Position numbers and translations under genes: made by a program. Below, in pieces: positions 46,571 through 59,334 of a stretch of 64,000 nt of DNA. Origin of the DNA: Saccopteryx bilineata (taxonomy: Eukaryota; Chordata; Mammalia; Chiroptera; Emballonuridae); contig NC_089491.1 of the NCBI RefSeq assembly GCF_036850765.1, positions 130,006,266 through 130,070,265 on the forward strand, written 5' to 3'. Each line of letters starts with the position of its first letter. Positions within the stretch are counted from its first letter, which is position 1. The notes below the pieces were generated by a model. That model had not been told where the DNA came from. It made no database searches and saw only the letters and a program-made list of their open reading frames with translations.

Positions 46571-47395
46571 TATGAGATCTCACCACCCAAAAGAGTATGT
46601 GTCTATATGTCTGTTGTGTATATTTCTAGGAAAGGAGGGAGGGAGGGATGGAGGGAGGTGAGATCTGGAGCCTGTTCCACAGATAGGTTTTGATTAATAT
46701 TGAAGTCCACAGAGTAGGTGAAACATCAGGTTGTGTGTAGGGGGGAAACTACTTTGAAGAACACTTATTTATATTGACACTATTATCTGAAAAGAGCAAG
46801 AGTTATGAGTCACTAACAAAGTTTTGGCAATATAGAGGGCTGTAAGATGGGCAGCTAATGATAAACTATTCAGTAAAGAAAACACCCAGCTGTTTCAAGA
46901 GTAAATGATTAAAGAAGGAAAAGAAATAGAAGTTCTATAAAAAGTCATTGATATCTAGAAACTAATGCAAGAAAATATTATATATATACATTGATTTTTA
47001 AAAAATTACTAACAATATGATGTAAATGTGTAGTAATAACCTAAGGAACAGCTTTGTGGGAATGTAAATTTCCTTTCCAAACACATACAAAATAGTGTAA
47101 AGCTTAAATACTGAGGGAATGATTCTAGTTTTTCACCATTATCAATCACTGAGGAACTTCTCAAATAACAGGAACAGTTCATTTCAATTGCCAGAAAATA
47201 CACAAAGAAAAATTATATTTAAATTCTACCATGTTTATTTCCATCAATAAACATTGATTCAACATTGAAAAGATATTCTAATATGTATCTTCATATTGTC
47301 TAGATGTTCCCTTTTATAACTTAATGTAATTTCAGTGGCGAGAAAAAAGGCATATGGTTTGCTTTAAAATAAACTAGCAATAGTAAATGTAGTAA
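46571..47395. other. Non-coding, no recognised element
   Basis: This is AT-rich sequence with a short (GGGA)n run near 46636-46660. Nothing else can be supported. Confidence 0.5.
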
Positions 47396-47401
47396 CAGAA
47401 G

Positions 47402-48686
47402 TGTCGGGAGCCAACCCACAACTGCTGGCTGACAAGGTCACAGCAGGAGAAGACCCACAACTGCTGGCTGACAAGGTCACAGCAGGAGAAGACCCACAAC
47501 TGCTGGCTGACAAGGTCACAGCAGAAGAAGACCAAAAACTGCTGATTGACAAAGTCACAGCAGAGAAGACCAATGGCTGCAGAGTGACAAAGTCACTGCA
47601 GTGAAGACCAATGGCTGTGGAGTGACAAAGTCACCACAAAGGATGGGCACAACGATACTCCCCCCTTTGACTTTTTGAATTAATCTGGCCTTATATCCCC
47701 CCTTTTCTGGGTGTGTGCTATTATTTGTGGCACAGGGATAATAGTACCGTGCTTTCCCTGTAGATTCGTAGTGATTTCTTTGGATATGAGACAGAGGGTG
47801 TGAGTTCCACAGAAAAGCCTGTAAGCCCCTTAAACTGGGCTCATAGACATAAAGAGGCTGGCTATGATATCCCTCGTAAAGGGTTAAGTCTGTAGGAGAA
47901 TTCCTTCTTAATCATGTTAAAAAGAATAAATTGTGACTTAGGAGGCAGTGGCTGTGCACAGAGCACCCTTCGGCCTTCACTTAACATTTTCTCCTCCCTA
48001 GCCTTTTCATGTGATAAGTAGAGAACCTTCCTTTCTTCCTGCTTATTTGATCTGCAAATAGTGGTATATTCTGAGAAGAATAGAGTCAGAACTTAACTAG
48101 TGTTTAAATAAAATGTAGGAAGTAATAACAGTTAATATCTTGTGTTGCTGCTGGACTATCTTGCAAGTGCACTCTGCATATCTTTGGGTGAAAGCTATCC
48201 TTAATGTTATGTTAATTTCTTTAGAGGCAAGCCTTTCAGAATCTTGTAGGACACTGCATAAACTCAAGGCCATTTACCTGAGCAAGTGGTGGTCCATTGT
48301 TAGTCGTCTGCTAAATCTCTCTCTGCCCCTTAACTCACAACAGACTAATAATTTAAAAGCTTTTACTGATGTTGTTATCACTATTCAAGTTATTTTGTAT
48401 TTTGAATGATTTGCTACCTGGTTTGTGACTCATAGATGTAAATTAACTGTTATCCGGAAACATGAAAACATAGTGAAACAAAAGTAATAATTAACATCAT
48501 GTGATTGTAACTCTGGTGTGTGTGTATAAAAAGGAAGCTATACTAGCATTGAGCAGAGATGCCTGGCAGTAAATGCTAACCGGAGAATAAAGAGAAAGAA
48601 AAGAATTCGGCTCTCTCACTACGTTTTCGCCGACGCCGTCTCCTCCTGTGGGACCCCTGGATCCCCGCCGGGGCTGGACCCCGGCA
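47402..48686 (+). mobile_element. Solo LTR of a class-II (betaretrovirus-like) endogenous retrovirus
   Basis: It is 1285 bp, starting TGTCGGGAGCC and ending CCCCGGCA, with a 6-bp duplication 'cagaag' at 47396-47401 and 48687-48692. Six bp is typical of class-II ERVs. A TATA box (tataaaaagg, 48525-48534) and the polyadenylation signal AATAAAG (48586-48592) are in the right order for U3-R-U5, followed by a GC-rich U5 end. No internal proviral genes remain, so it arose by LTR-LTR recombination. Confidence 0.88.
47417..47642 (+). repeat. Six 39-bp tandem repeats in the LTR U3
   Basis: Units start at 47417, 47456 and 47495 (39 bp each, nearly identical: 'cacaactgctggctgacaaggtcacagcaggagaagacc'-type) and at 47534, 47572 and 47610 (38, 38 and ~33 bp, increasingly diverged). 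Each holds a 'tgacaa(a/g)gtcac' core. This is the layout of a retroviral enhancer repeat. Confidence 0.93.
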
Positions 48687-48692
48687 CAGAAG

Positions 48693-48800
48693 CATTCATA
48701 ATAATAGATAACATTTGCACAGATATTAATATGGGCAAAATGCTTTACATAAACTATTCCTCTTTAACTTAAATGGAGGAAATATTCACATTAAAACACA
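48693..48800 (-). repeat. MIR relic, antisense
   Basis: It reads 'ataataatagataacatttgcacag...gggcaaaatgctttacataaactattcc', a reversed MIR 3' half, at the point where the LTR inserted. Confidence 0.55.
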
Positions 48801-49013
48801 AGACTTCTAGAAAGATAACTCATACAGATGGCAGGAACCAATATTGAAAACTTTCAGTTGGATAATATTAAATTTGTATTATAAGGGCTCTGTTAGAGAT
48901 ACCAAAAAGGGGAGTAAGGGTGACATGAAAAGGATTCATGGGGGGCAGGAAAGAGAAAGAGATGTAATGAATCAATGTGAGTCGATGATTTATATAAGCT
49001 ATCTAGAAATAAA

Positions 49014-49375
49014 GGCCCTGGCCGGTAGCATCAGCCAGCATGTGGATGTAATGAGTTCAATTTTCGGTCAGGGCACACAGGAGAAGCACCCATCTGCTTC
49101 TCTACTCCTCCCCTTCTCATTTCTCTCTCTCTTTCTTCTCCTCCTGCAGCCATGGCTTGATTGGAGTGAGTTGGCCCAGAGCATTTAGGCTGGCTCTATG
49201 ACCTCGCCTCAGGTGCTAAGAAGAGCTCATTTGCTAAGCAATGAAACAAAGCCCCAGACGGGCAGAGCCTCTACCCCTATTGAGCTTGCCAGGTGGATAC
49301 TGGTCTGGGCACATGCAGGAGTCTGTCTCTGCCTCCCCTCCACTCGCTGAATTAAAAAAAAGAAAAGAAAGAAAG
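49014..49375 (+). repeat. Long Rhin-1-like SINE, head damaged
   Basis: The head is 'ggccctggccggtagcatcagccagc'; the body and 3' end are recognisable. It ends in a (GAAA)n tail. Confidence 0.88.
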
Positions 49376-49380
49376 AAAGA

Positions 49381-49758
49381 GGCCCTGGCCAGTTAGCTCA
49401 GTGGTAGATGGGGCAGCAGCCCTGCATGTGGAAGTCCAGGATTCGATTCCTGGCCAGGGCACACAGGAGAAGCACCCATTTACTTCTTCACTCTTTCTCC
49501 TCTCCTTCCTCTCAATCTATCTCTTCCCCTCCTGCAGCCAAGGATCCTTTGGAACAAAATTGGTCAGGGCACTGAGGCTGGCTCCATGACCTCCACCTCA
49601 GGCGCTAGTATGGCTCCGGTTGCAATAAAGTAACCCCCTAAATGGGCAGAGAATCGCCCCCTAGCGGACTTGCTGGGTGGATCCTGGTTGAGTGCATGTG
49701 GGAATCTGTCTCTCTGCCTCCCCGCCTCTCACCTCAGAAAAATAAAATTAAAAAAAAG
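49381..49758 (+). repeat. Long Rhin-1-like SINE, head-to-tail with the previous one
   Basis: The head 'ggccctggccagttagctcagtggtag' begins directly after the previous copy's (GAAA)n tail. It has a full body and an A-rich tail. Confidence 0.9.
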
Positions 49759-49887
49759 AAAGATATAATCATATTGACAAGGGGATCATCTTTTAGAAGA
49801 AGTCAGACTTTTCTTGTAATTCATAAAGTATTAGATGTAAAATCACAACATATGTCAGGTAAATGTGAAAGTAAGAATGTGAGCAAT

Positions 49888-50205
49888 AGCATGACAAATC
49901 AGTAGTTCAGTGGATAGAGCGTCTGACTGGGATGCAGAGTACCCAGGTTCGAAACCATGAGGTCGCTGGCTTGAGTGCGGGCTTATCTGATTTGAGCAAG
50001 GTTCGCCAGCTTGAGCCCAAGGTTGCTGGCTCGAGCAAGGGGTCACTCCGTCTGCTGTAGCCACAAAGTCAAGGCACATATGAGAAAGCAATCAATGAAC
50101 GACTAAGGAGCTGCAATGAAGAATTGATGGTTCTCATCTCTCTTTCTATCTGTCTGTCCTTGTGTGTCCCTCTCTCTGTCTCTTTGTCTCTGTCAGAAAA
50201 AAATG
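49888..50205 (+). repeat. Second-family tRNA-derived SINE
   Basis: It has 'tagttcagtggatagagcgtctgactgggatgcagag', 'ggttcgaaaccatgaggtcgctggcttgagtgcggg', 'gaaagcaatcaatgaacgac' and a CT/GT tract. Confidence 0.88.
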
Positions 50206-50754
50206 TGAGAAATAAAAGGATGCATTTCACTAGAGACTTAATAAAGCAATGAATGAAATAATCTTTGTACTTTTCTTCTGGTCACTATAACAAGAGAAGA
50301 TCCTAAGACAAATATCCAGGCTTCATTATATCATATAAGACAGGAGAGAACAGAAAACCCTCCAACTAACTCCACTCATCCTGCTGTAAAAAACAAAAGT
50401 GAAAAGACAGCAAATCTTTGAAAAATGATAACGGAAAGCTGAGAAGGAAAAACAGACAGTTGGGGTTTCCTTTGTTGGTCTGTTTGGAGCAAGGATTTAA
50501 AAGGCCATATAGACATTGCTTCTTGAAGAGAAGTAACTGAAATGCTGCTTTTCTTATATCCTTGAGTCATAGACCTCACACTACATCACCATCAGAAATG
50601 TAGCTTGATCTCATGAGGGCATACTGTGAAGGTCAGAATGACATACTTGTAAGTTTAACATTTGAACAAATGAACTCTTTTAAAGTCCAGTATAAGGATT
50701 TTAAAAATAGTTTTCGTCTTCAAAAAGCAAACTACTATTTATAGACAAAAGTCT

Positions 50755-51042
50755 CTTGTGGTAGACTGAAAAATGGCCACAATTTTCCATCCCTCCCTGT
50801 AGGTATGACCCTTTATTATGTGATTTTGCATCTTCTCCCATCAAGTCTGTTTCTTCAGCGCTTGAATGTGCACTGGCTGGATGATTTGCTTTGGCCAATA
50901 GAACGAAAGGAAGTGATGTTGTACCAGTTCAAAGCCTCAGCTTTAAAAGATCCTGCAGGTTTCTATGCTCTCTCTTTCTGGGAATGCTGCTCTGGTGCTG
51001 AGAACAAGGTTTTGGCTGGCTTGCTTGGTGATGAGATATTCA

Positions 51043-51097
<55 letters not shown>

Positions 51098-51350
51098 CTC
51101 TTTGGTACAAAAAAAAATAACATTAGTCAACAGGTCAGAGGACACAATAGAACAAGGACTTTAAAAAAGAAAGTAAGTGCTTCTCAACAGCTAAAACTTT
51201 TCATCTCTTTGATAGCCAGCTAATCGCCAAAAGTAAAATCGTCTTGTTGTCACACATGACCCAGAAGAACGGTCCAGTTGAACCTAGTCCAGATGCACTG
51301 AGCCACAGAATCATGAGCTAAATAAAAAACCATATTCAGGCTGTGATGCT
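50755..51350 (+). repeat. MLT1-type MaLR LTR with internal microsatellite
   Basis: The text 'ggtagactgaaaaatggccac', 'tttggccaatagaacgaaaggaagtgatgttgtaccag' and 'agatgcactgagccacagaatcatgagctaaataaa' fits MLT1-type LTRs (by recall). A (CT)n(CA)n tract at about 51043-51093 interrupts it. Confidence 0.65.
51043..51093. repeat. (CT)n(CA)n compound microsatellite
   Basis: About twelve CT units are followed by about twelve CA units. Confidence 0.97.
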
Positions 51351-51582
51351 TTGGAATTGTTTGTTATCCAAACTGATTCATTCTCAATGTTTTCTTAATC
51401 TAAAAAGTAAAAACTATAAGCGTATTTACCTTCCTTCCTAGAAAAACTAATATTTACAACATGTATTATGAATCCAAAAAGAAAAGTGACATATGATATA
51501 TATTTTCTCATCTCCTAAATTTTTGAGAGGGAGTATTTTATAGTGGTTAATTCCAAATTCCACAGGCTGATAAAATGAAGTT

Positions 51583-51680
51583 CACTTTCTTTTTTTGATT
51601 TTATTTAGAAATTAAATTTAATGGGGTGACATTGATCACTAAGACTACATAGATTTCAGATAAATATCTTTATAATGAAG
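51583..51680 (-). repeat. L1 3' tail fragment, antisense
   Basis: It reads 'gaaattaaatttaatggggtgacattgatcactaagactacatagatttcag', the reversed L1 3'UTR end. Confidence 0.75.
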
Positions 51681-51704
51681 TTCATTTTCTAAGTATTATT
51701 CATG

Positions 51705-51850
51705 AGATGTCTGACCTGTGAAAAACACACAACTCTTTGATCCTCAATTTCCTCATCTGTAGAATGGGGATAATGACAGTATACTTATTGTGAGGATTAA
51801 TTGACATCAGCCAATAGAACACTTAAGGACATAATGGCACATTTTCAGCA
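51705..51850 (+). repeat. MIR relic
   Basis: It reads 'ctttgatcctcaatttcctcatctgtagaatggggataatgac...tgtgaggattaa', a classic MIR core. Confidence 0.85.
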
Positions 51851-52984
51851 TCTACTAATAGTAATTTGTATTGTCATTGAAGAAAAACTCTTACCCCAAA
51901 GTCACAGATAATAATAAGCGGAAGTATGACCGTAACCCATATCCTCTGATGGCAATCCTGACACTTACCTGTCATTCCATACTGCTTTGTATAGAAGTCA
52001 AAAAATTTATGGATTATTAATTTTACAGATTGGTCATTTGTATGAAATACATATTTTGTATTGGCTGTCAAGAGCCAGGGCTTTTGCATAAGGACCTAGC
52101 ATAATAACACAGGCACTTAGCCAATTTGTGCTTACTGTATACTTAGAAAATTAATGTTCAATAGTAATGAAAAAAGGCTTTTTAGGTTGGAGGAAGAGGA
52201 AACCTCTCGATGGATATAAGATGATGTTGACTGATGAGCATTAAAAGCCAGAGTTGAAAATACCCTTCTCATTATGAAAAATACTGGGTCATAGCTCTCT
52301 GTACCTGACTCATTCATTTAAATAGATGATGATGATAGCTAGATGCATAGATAGGTAAATATATAGATAAATAGAAAGTTAGATAGACAATAGAGAGATA
52401 ACCTTAGTAAATAGTTATCTATCACATTACTTGAAGTCATTATAACTTACAAAGTAGGAAGTGTGCACGAGTTCTTCCTGAGGTGACTGCTCTACCTCTA
52501 AGAGTAAATTATTGACGGATATCAATAAAGTGTACTTTACTTTCTATTGCTTTTGTTCTGTAATAGATCATGGATGCTAGACAAGACATTTCATGAAAAT
52601 TTTATAATCTGTATTTTTAGTACTTTCCTACCTTCTACCGCTAATGATTTCATATGTGTATGACTTACTCTACTACATTATGTATGTTTATACATTCCTT
52701 CTATTTACATTGTGTTTATGATGACTTAGCCATAGTAGAGTTCTATGCTTTGAAGGGAATTGGAACTCCTTGTGAAGTTTTTTTTAAAATACAAAAGTTC
52801 TACCCTGTGTTTCTGATTCAGTTGATTTCATCTGCACCAATTTCAGCAATTTGAAATTCGTATTTTTAAAAATCTTCCCACAGTTATAAACATCCATAAT
52901 AAATTATATTGAAGTGAATGTTTATAAAATTATGATAAGAAATTAGCTGAACTGTGCATCTGCAGAATATATTAACAGATGAGT
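51851..52984. other. Non-coding, no recognised element
   Basis: This is AT-rich sequence with a degenerate (AGAT)n stretch near 52324-52400. No supported exon. Confidence 0.5.
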
Positions 52985-53395
52985 GGAACAGGAAGTGAAT
53001 TAACATTTATTAAGGACAAACTACAGCCCTCATATTTACATATATTATTTTATTGCTCATTATAAGCAGTATAACATGCAAGTATTGAGATATTCATTTT
53101 CTTTATATTAGGCAATGAATTCTCAGAGTGATTAAGGAAAAAAATACTAGTAATTACATTAGTCAAAACTTTTTTAAGTAGAGTACTTAAGTACAAAATA
53201 AAATAGCAAGAGGTTTAGATTTAACTGATTTGATGTTCAACCTATGATTTCCCCTAAATTTTACTGATGACACTGAGATTGAAATTTTAGAGTAATTTTC
53301 CCACTATCACACAACTAGTAAGGGACTGCTGGTAACATTCACGCTGACAGGTGTTTAATTCCAATGCAGTGTCCCCATCAGAGAGTAAATAGTAA
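52985..53395 (-). repeat. MIR-like relic, antisense, interrupted
   Basis: 'taacatttattaaggacaaac...' near 53000 and 'ttactgatgacactgagattg...cacaactagtaagggactgctgg' near 53265-53335 are in MIR order, with unrelated sequence between them. Confidence 0.5.
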
Positions 53396-53980
53396 ATCCA
53401 TAATTTGAATATATATAGACTAATATATCTCAACAGAAAATAGAAGATAATAGACATGACAAAAATTAAATACCAAACTTGAAGTATCCAATTGTTAAGC
53501 GAATTCAAAACCAATTATCAAAATAGCTCAGAGCTATGTCTCCTCCTTCTGTTTAAAAATCAGCAGATAATAAAAGCACTAATCAAAATAGAAAAGTAAA
53601 GCAGATTTTTAAAGGACCATGTTTAGGTTTCTTTAATACAGAAGAAAAAAAATGGAAACCATGAGTCACAAATATTGTTCAGCAAAAGGTTGAAAATGTT
53701 CAGGCTGGTTTCCCCAGGAAATAAAAGTAAGAGCACAAAGAATAAGAAAGTTGAAAGAGGCTTGTAATAAAACTAAAGCAGATATAAACATCAGTTTAGC
53801 TCCATCATTTAGAAAGACGTTTAGACAGATGAAAAAGCAGGCTTCTGAAAAGCTACTATGTGCAGGTTTCAAACAGAATTGAGGGAAGTGAAAATAATAT
53901 CAGGGCAAAGGAGCAGTTCTAAAGAGGAACCAGACAGAGCAAACATTATTGAAATTCTTCTCCTTTAACCAGACCATAAA

Positions 53981-54015
53981 ATACTTTCTTTCTTTCCTTC
54001 CTTCCTTCCTTCTTT

Positions 54016-54069
<54 letters not shown>

Positions 54070-54437
54070 TTTCTTTTTTGAAGTGAGAAGTTAGGAGGCA
54101 GAGAAACAGACTCCTGCATGCACCCAACTGGGATCCACCCGGCATGCCCACCAGAGGGCAACAATCTGCCCATCTGGGGCTTTGCTCCTTTGCAACTGGA
54201 GCCATTCTAGTACCAGAGGTCGAGGCCACGGAGCCATCCTCAGTGCCCGGGCCAACTTTGCTCCAATGGAGCCTTGGCTGCAGGAGGAAAAGAGAGAGAG
54301 AAAGAGAGAGAGAGATAGGAGAGGGGGAGGGGTGGAGAAGCAGATGGGTGCTTCTCCTGTGTGCCGTGGCCGGGAATTGAACCTGGGACTTCCACACACT
54401 GGGCTGATGCTCTACCACTGAGCCAACCAGCCAGGGC
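53981..54437 (-). repeat. Long Rhin-1-like SINE, antisense, with expanded (TTTC)n tail
   Basis: The A-rich tail (as T-rich here) has expanded to a (TTTC)n array at about 53988-54068. The body and reversed head '...ccactgagccaaccagccagggc' are well kept. The long purine-coding frame on the minus strand (KERKKERKKE) is just this array. Confidence 0.93.
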
Positions 54438-54574
54438 TGAAAACCTACTTTTTAATTTATTTTTTTAAAGAAATAAAATTATGGGATAGCTTAAACTATT
54501 ATGAAATTTTTGGAACAGAAAGAAAAATAATTTAAAACTTCAGAATGAATTAGCATGACGAAACAACTTCTCAC

Positions 54575-54752
54575 CCTGTTCAGGTAACTCAGCTGTCTAA
54601 ACCATTGTCTGGATGCAACACAGTTGTGGGTCGTTGCCTTGTTAAAGTACATACAAGAGTCAACCAGTGAATGCATAAATAAGTGGAACAACAAATAAAT
54701 GTTTCTCTTTCTCCTTTCCTCTCTCTCTAAAATCAGTTTTTATAAAAAAATA
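54575..54752 (+). repeat. VES-like SINE
   Basis: It contains 'cagtgaatgcataaataagtggaacaacaaataaatgtttctctttctcc' and 'ctctctctaaaatcag'. The head is degenerate. Confidence 0.7.
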
Positions 54753-57700
54753 TTTTTTAAACCTCTCAGTGGAAATTTTAAGCCACATGCCAAAACACAC
54801 AGTTGATTGTTTCCAAGATATATAAAACACTTTTTGGATGTCTGGCAGGAAAGGAAACATCAATTTGAATTCAATATTTAGATATATAATCTTAAAAAGT
54901 TCAGTATTCTCTGAATGCCCTGAATCTTTTTTATTGCCTTAATTAAATTTTTACATTTAGTTAAACAGGTTTAAGAGCATGATTCATTGATTTTATTTCA
55001 TTACTGTGATGAGTGACACACCATAATAATGAAATATAAACCAATACACACTTCTCCCCTAATCCTAAAAACAATACGGCCTGTTTTTAATATTAATCAT
55101 TGCGATTATTTTGTTTCCATTTAGTCAATGACCATAAAATAAAGTATAGGGCAGTAGAACCAAGTTAGAAGGCATAACTGAGGACTATAGCGAAAAGAAA
55201 TAAATTGTCCCAAAGGCATAGAAAACAGAACACCTAGAACTAAACTCATTGTCCATTATCTTTAATCCTCAATTCAGCCTTTCCAATAACCTTCTGAATC
55301 TAGGGGTGTCATCAATATACTGAAAACTTGGAAAATTTTCATGACTCAATCCTTTTTCTATTTTACATCCAAGATCAACTCTGTTAACCAAGTACAGGAA
55401 ATTCTTTCTTCTAAGTATCTTTTAAATCTGTTCACATCTTTTGATTCTTAACTGTCCAGGAAGTCAATATCTTTTACCAGCATGATATACACAATTCTCT
55501 AACAGAGTTCTCTGACTTCAATACTGACACAAAAAATCCACTCTGCACACTACTGTCAATGCAGACTTTAAGAAAATAAAGATACTCAAGGTGCCCCTGA
55601 TCTTTCTATTACCTACCTATAGCTATCTCTTGTACTTAAGATAAATCCAAGTTCTTTAATCTACTATATATCTCTGGGTTATTTCTCTCTTCTATCTGTG
55701 GCCTCATAAGGCAAAACTGAAATGGTTATGGGCTGGATGAGCTGAGTCTGAGTATTTGCCATCTACATCGTCTCAGGATCTTCCTATGGAATGTCTCTAT
55801 AGAATTTCTCTAGTATGGCAGCCCAAGTGATACCAAGAGAGTCAGAGACTTTACATTGAATCTCAGGGCTTCAAAAGGAATAGATCCAATAGATCGTAGT
55901 GGAAACTTCAAAGATTTTTATGGTGTTGCAAATCTAACCTTAATCTCTAGTCCCTGTGGTTTTATTTCTAGTCACTAATGTATTAAGCTAGTTCCTACCT
56001 TAGGACCATTTCATTTACTGTTGATTTTGCTTAAATTCCTATTCTTATGGATTTGTCCTGGATTTCTCTTTACAGCATTCAAGTCTCTGCTCAAATTCAT
56101 CATTTCAGAGTAATTGTCTTGACATAGTTACTTCTTGCATCAGTCACCCAGAATTTTGGAAAGCATATCACTTTTCTTAAGGAGAAGGAAGTGTATCATA
56201 GAGAGGTCAAAAAAAGAGAGAACCCTCTTTTTCAGAGGGTGAGATACTGCAAAAAACGCATAACTTGATACTTTTTCTGTCCTTGAATCTTATTGTTTTA
56301 TAAAAAGCAAAGTTATACACAATTGAATCAAATACCTCTTTTTTTTCTAGTCCTTTACCTATAAGTTTGGGGAAGGTGTAATTATAAGAAGAAAATAAGT
56401 GTGAATCCAGGCTAAAAAATTGGGGACCACAGAGTGAATCTTCAACCCTGAAACTCCTTAACTTTGTTTCCATCAACTGTTTTGATCACCATCTTCCTTA
56501 TGTTTTATTCCCAAATTCTGAGCAACACCAACAATAAATAGAGAACAAAGAAAATGTTCAGTACAAATCAAATGCTTATGTATTTTTATTCCCTCAAAAA
56601 TATCTCTTTAACTCTCATTATTTCTCATCTGAACTCTAGAACACCAAAATGAAATCACAAGTTTAGGAATCTGTGTTAGACATAGGGAGAAAGTTCTGAC
56701 TTCAGTGGTTATAAGAGAATGAAATGTGTTGTGTTGTCACGGAAGATACAGAAGAAATGATCAGAAAGCAATACCTGGATTGGCTTCGATGAACTCTCCC
56801 TCTGGACAATAAGTGAAACTAGAAATTTAATGGTAGTCTTGTCCCAGTCTTACAAGTGTGTGCTTAAAATCACGAGGGAGCATCATTAAACATCAAGTTT
56901 CATCACTTCCGCCAAGATTGAGAAGCAGGTAAATTTCACATGCTCTCTTTTTTTTTCCTTTGGAAGGAAAATATTTCCACAGATTCTAACTCATGAAATC
57001 ATACTGGAATGTATTACACAGTGAAAAGAAAAGCAATACAGAAATACAGTTGTACTATTGCTGAACTAAAAAAACACAGGCAAGGCTGGTAACTGCACAA
57101 TCTATCAAGAAAGATTACCTGAAATTTCCATTCTCAGGCTAGCAAAATAAAAGTCTTGAATATCTCCTTATAATGACAAAATTACTTTGTTGAAACAAAA
57201 ATATTTGCAATAACAACAGAATAAAAGAATTATGGCCATGAAGGTCAGCTGGAAATATAATATTCTAAATGATGATATAACATGTCCACTACACATATGC
57301 CACTCTGGAAGAGAAAATATACTCTACATGGTGGACATTTTACTTCCAGGAAAAAAGTCGCAGCTCTCAGTTAACATATAAAAATCTCACATTTTTCTTT
57401 CTAATATCTAGGATAGCTAGTAAAAGTTCTGGTTCACATTTTCAAGATATGTATTTCTTTAGATTTCAAACATTTACTTATCAATATTTTGAGAAACAAT
57501 ATCTAGAATGTATTTCACATTTTCTGCTGTAGCAAACAGTGGGTAAGAAGAAAATTATCTTCTTTATTGAGATAGAAGGAAAATGTTTTATCATTGCTTG
57601 ATTACATTCATTTGAATATTGGTGAACTTAACTCACATCATTAAATATACACATATTTAATTAAATTTATATGCATATATATTATATACATACATGCATA

Positions 57701-57777
57701 TACATGTATGTGTATATATATGTGGGTGTATATATATGTAAGTATTATATATTTGTGTACATTGTTGAATCAATTTA
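54753..57777. other. AT-rich non-coding, possible L2 remains
   Basis: I see no gene. The text at about 55440-56110 ('aagtctctgctcaaattcatcatttcagagtaattgtcttgaca') looks like an L2 3' region, with low confidence. A (TA)/(TG)-rich stretch lies at 57660-57760. Confidence 0.45.
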
Positions 57778-57956
57778 ATTTTTTAAAATATTTTAAAGAC
57801 TTTATTTATTTTAGAAAAGAGAAAGAGAGAGAGAAAAGGGAGGAGCAGGAAATATCAACTCCCATATGTGCTTTGATCAGGCAAGCCCAGCATTGAACCG
57901 GCAACCTCAACATTCCAGGTTGACGCTTTATCCACTGCGCCACCACAGGTCAGGCC
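57778..57956 (-). mobile_element. Third-family SINE, antisense, with 15-bp duplication
   Basis: It is the reverse of the 35566 type. 'tgttgaatcaattta' flanks it at 57763-57777 and 57957-57971. Confidence 0.95.
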
Positions 57957-58044
57957 TGTTGAATCAATTTAAAATAAGCTGTAGAAGACCTGACACTTCA
58001 TCTCTGAATATTTTAGTGATATTTTCTATGAATGAAGGCTTTCT

Positions 58045-58409
58045 CTTATTTTCATTTTTCAAAGTTAAATGCAGAGAAGCAGTGAGACAGAATCCTGCAT
58101 ACTCCCAACCCAGATCCATCCAGCATGCCCCCCAGGGGGCGATGCTCTGCCCATCTGGGTGTTGCTTCATTGCAACCAGAGCCTTTCTAGTGCCTGATAC
58201 TGAGGCCATAGGGCCGCCCTCAGTGCCCGAGCCAACTTCGCTCCAATGGAGCCTTGGCTGCAGGAGGGGAAGAGATGGATAAAGAGGAAGGAGAAGGGGA
58301 AGGATGGAGAAGCAGATGGGCACTTCTCTTATATGCCCTGATTGGGAATCGAACCCGGGACTTCCACACACCAGGCCAATGCTCTACCACTGAACCAAAT
58401 AGCCAGGGT
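58045..58409 (-). repeat. Long Rhin-1-like SINE, antisense
   Basis: It has 'acagaatcctgcatactcccaacccagatcc' and the reversed head '...ccactgaaccaaatagccaggg'. Moderately diverged. Confidence 0.9.
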
Positions 58410-58440
58410 CAAGGAATTCTCTTATATAGTTATAATACCT

Positions 58441-58783
58441 ATTTTTAGTGAGAAGAAGGGAGGCAGAGAGACATTCTCCAGCATGTGGCCCTACCAAGAT
58501 CCACCTGGCAAGCCCACTAGGGGCTATGCTCTGCCCATCTGGGCTTTGCTCTGTTGCTCAGCAATGGAGGTCTTCTTAGCAGCTGAGACAGAGGCCATGG
58601 AGATATCCTCAGTATCCGGGGCCAAGTCACTCCAATCAAGAGAGGAGAGAGAGAGAGAAAATTGAAAAGGAAAAGGGTAGAGAACTAGATGGGTGCTTCT
58701 CCTGTTTGCCCTAACCTGGAATCAAACCTGGGACATCCACAAGCCAGGCTAACACTCTAACACTGAGCCAACCAGTCGGAGCC
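58441..58783 (-). repeat. Long Rhin-1-like SINE, antisense, old
   Basis: It has 'ttctccagcatgtggccctaccaagatcc' and the reversed head '...cactgagccaaccagtcggagcc'. Confidence 0.85.
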
Positions 58784-58935
58784 TTCGATAATTTTTAATA
58801 AATATTTTATACTGAATTTTTCCCAACTAATATCTAATTACTATTCACATATTTGCATGTGTTCATGATGTCTCTTTTTATCTCTTTTCATCTTGAATGT
58901 GTTGTTCTTCCATTGTTTGTTTGTTTGTTTTTTAC

Positions 58936-59334
58936 TTTTTTTTTTTTTTGTATTTTTCTGAAACTGGAAACGGGGAGAGACAGTCAGACGCCCACATGCG
59001 CCCGACCAGGATCCACCTGGCACGCCCACCAGGGGCAACGCTCTGCGCACCAGGGGGCGGTGGGGCGATGCTCTGCCCCTCCGGGGCATCGCTCTGCTGC
59101 GACCAGAGCCACTCTAGCGCCTGGGGCAGAGGCCAAGGAGCCATTCCTAGCACCTGGGCCATCTTTGCTCCAATGGAGCCTTGGCTGCGGGAGGGGAAGA
59201 GAGAGACAGACAGGAAGGAGGGGGGGTAGTGGAGAAGCAAATGGGCGCTTCTCTTATTTGCCCTGTCCGGGAATCGAACCCGGGTCCCCCGCAAGCCAGG
59301 CCGACGCTCTACCGCTGAGCCAACCGGCCTGGGC
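58936..59334 (-). mobile_element. Long Rhin-1-like SINE, antisense, young
   Basis: It has poly-T13 then 'gtatttttctgaaactggaaacggggagagacagtcagac', a complete GC-rich body and the reversed head '...ccgctgagccaaccggcctgggcc'. It is very close to the other young copies. Confidence 0.95.

Noticed and set aside
47401..47604. Repetitive peptide (PQLLADKVTAGED repeats)
   Set aside because: It is a translation of the 39-bp repeats in the LTR U3, not a protein gene.
53900..54418. 172-codon minus-strand frame with KERKKERKKE repeats
   Set aside because: It arises from a SINE and its expanded (TTTC)n tail.
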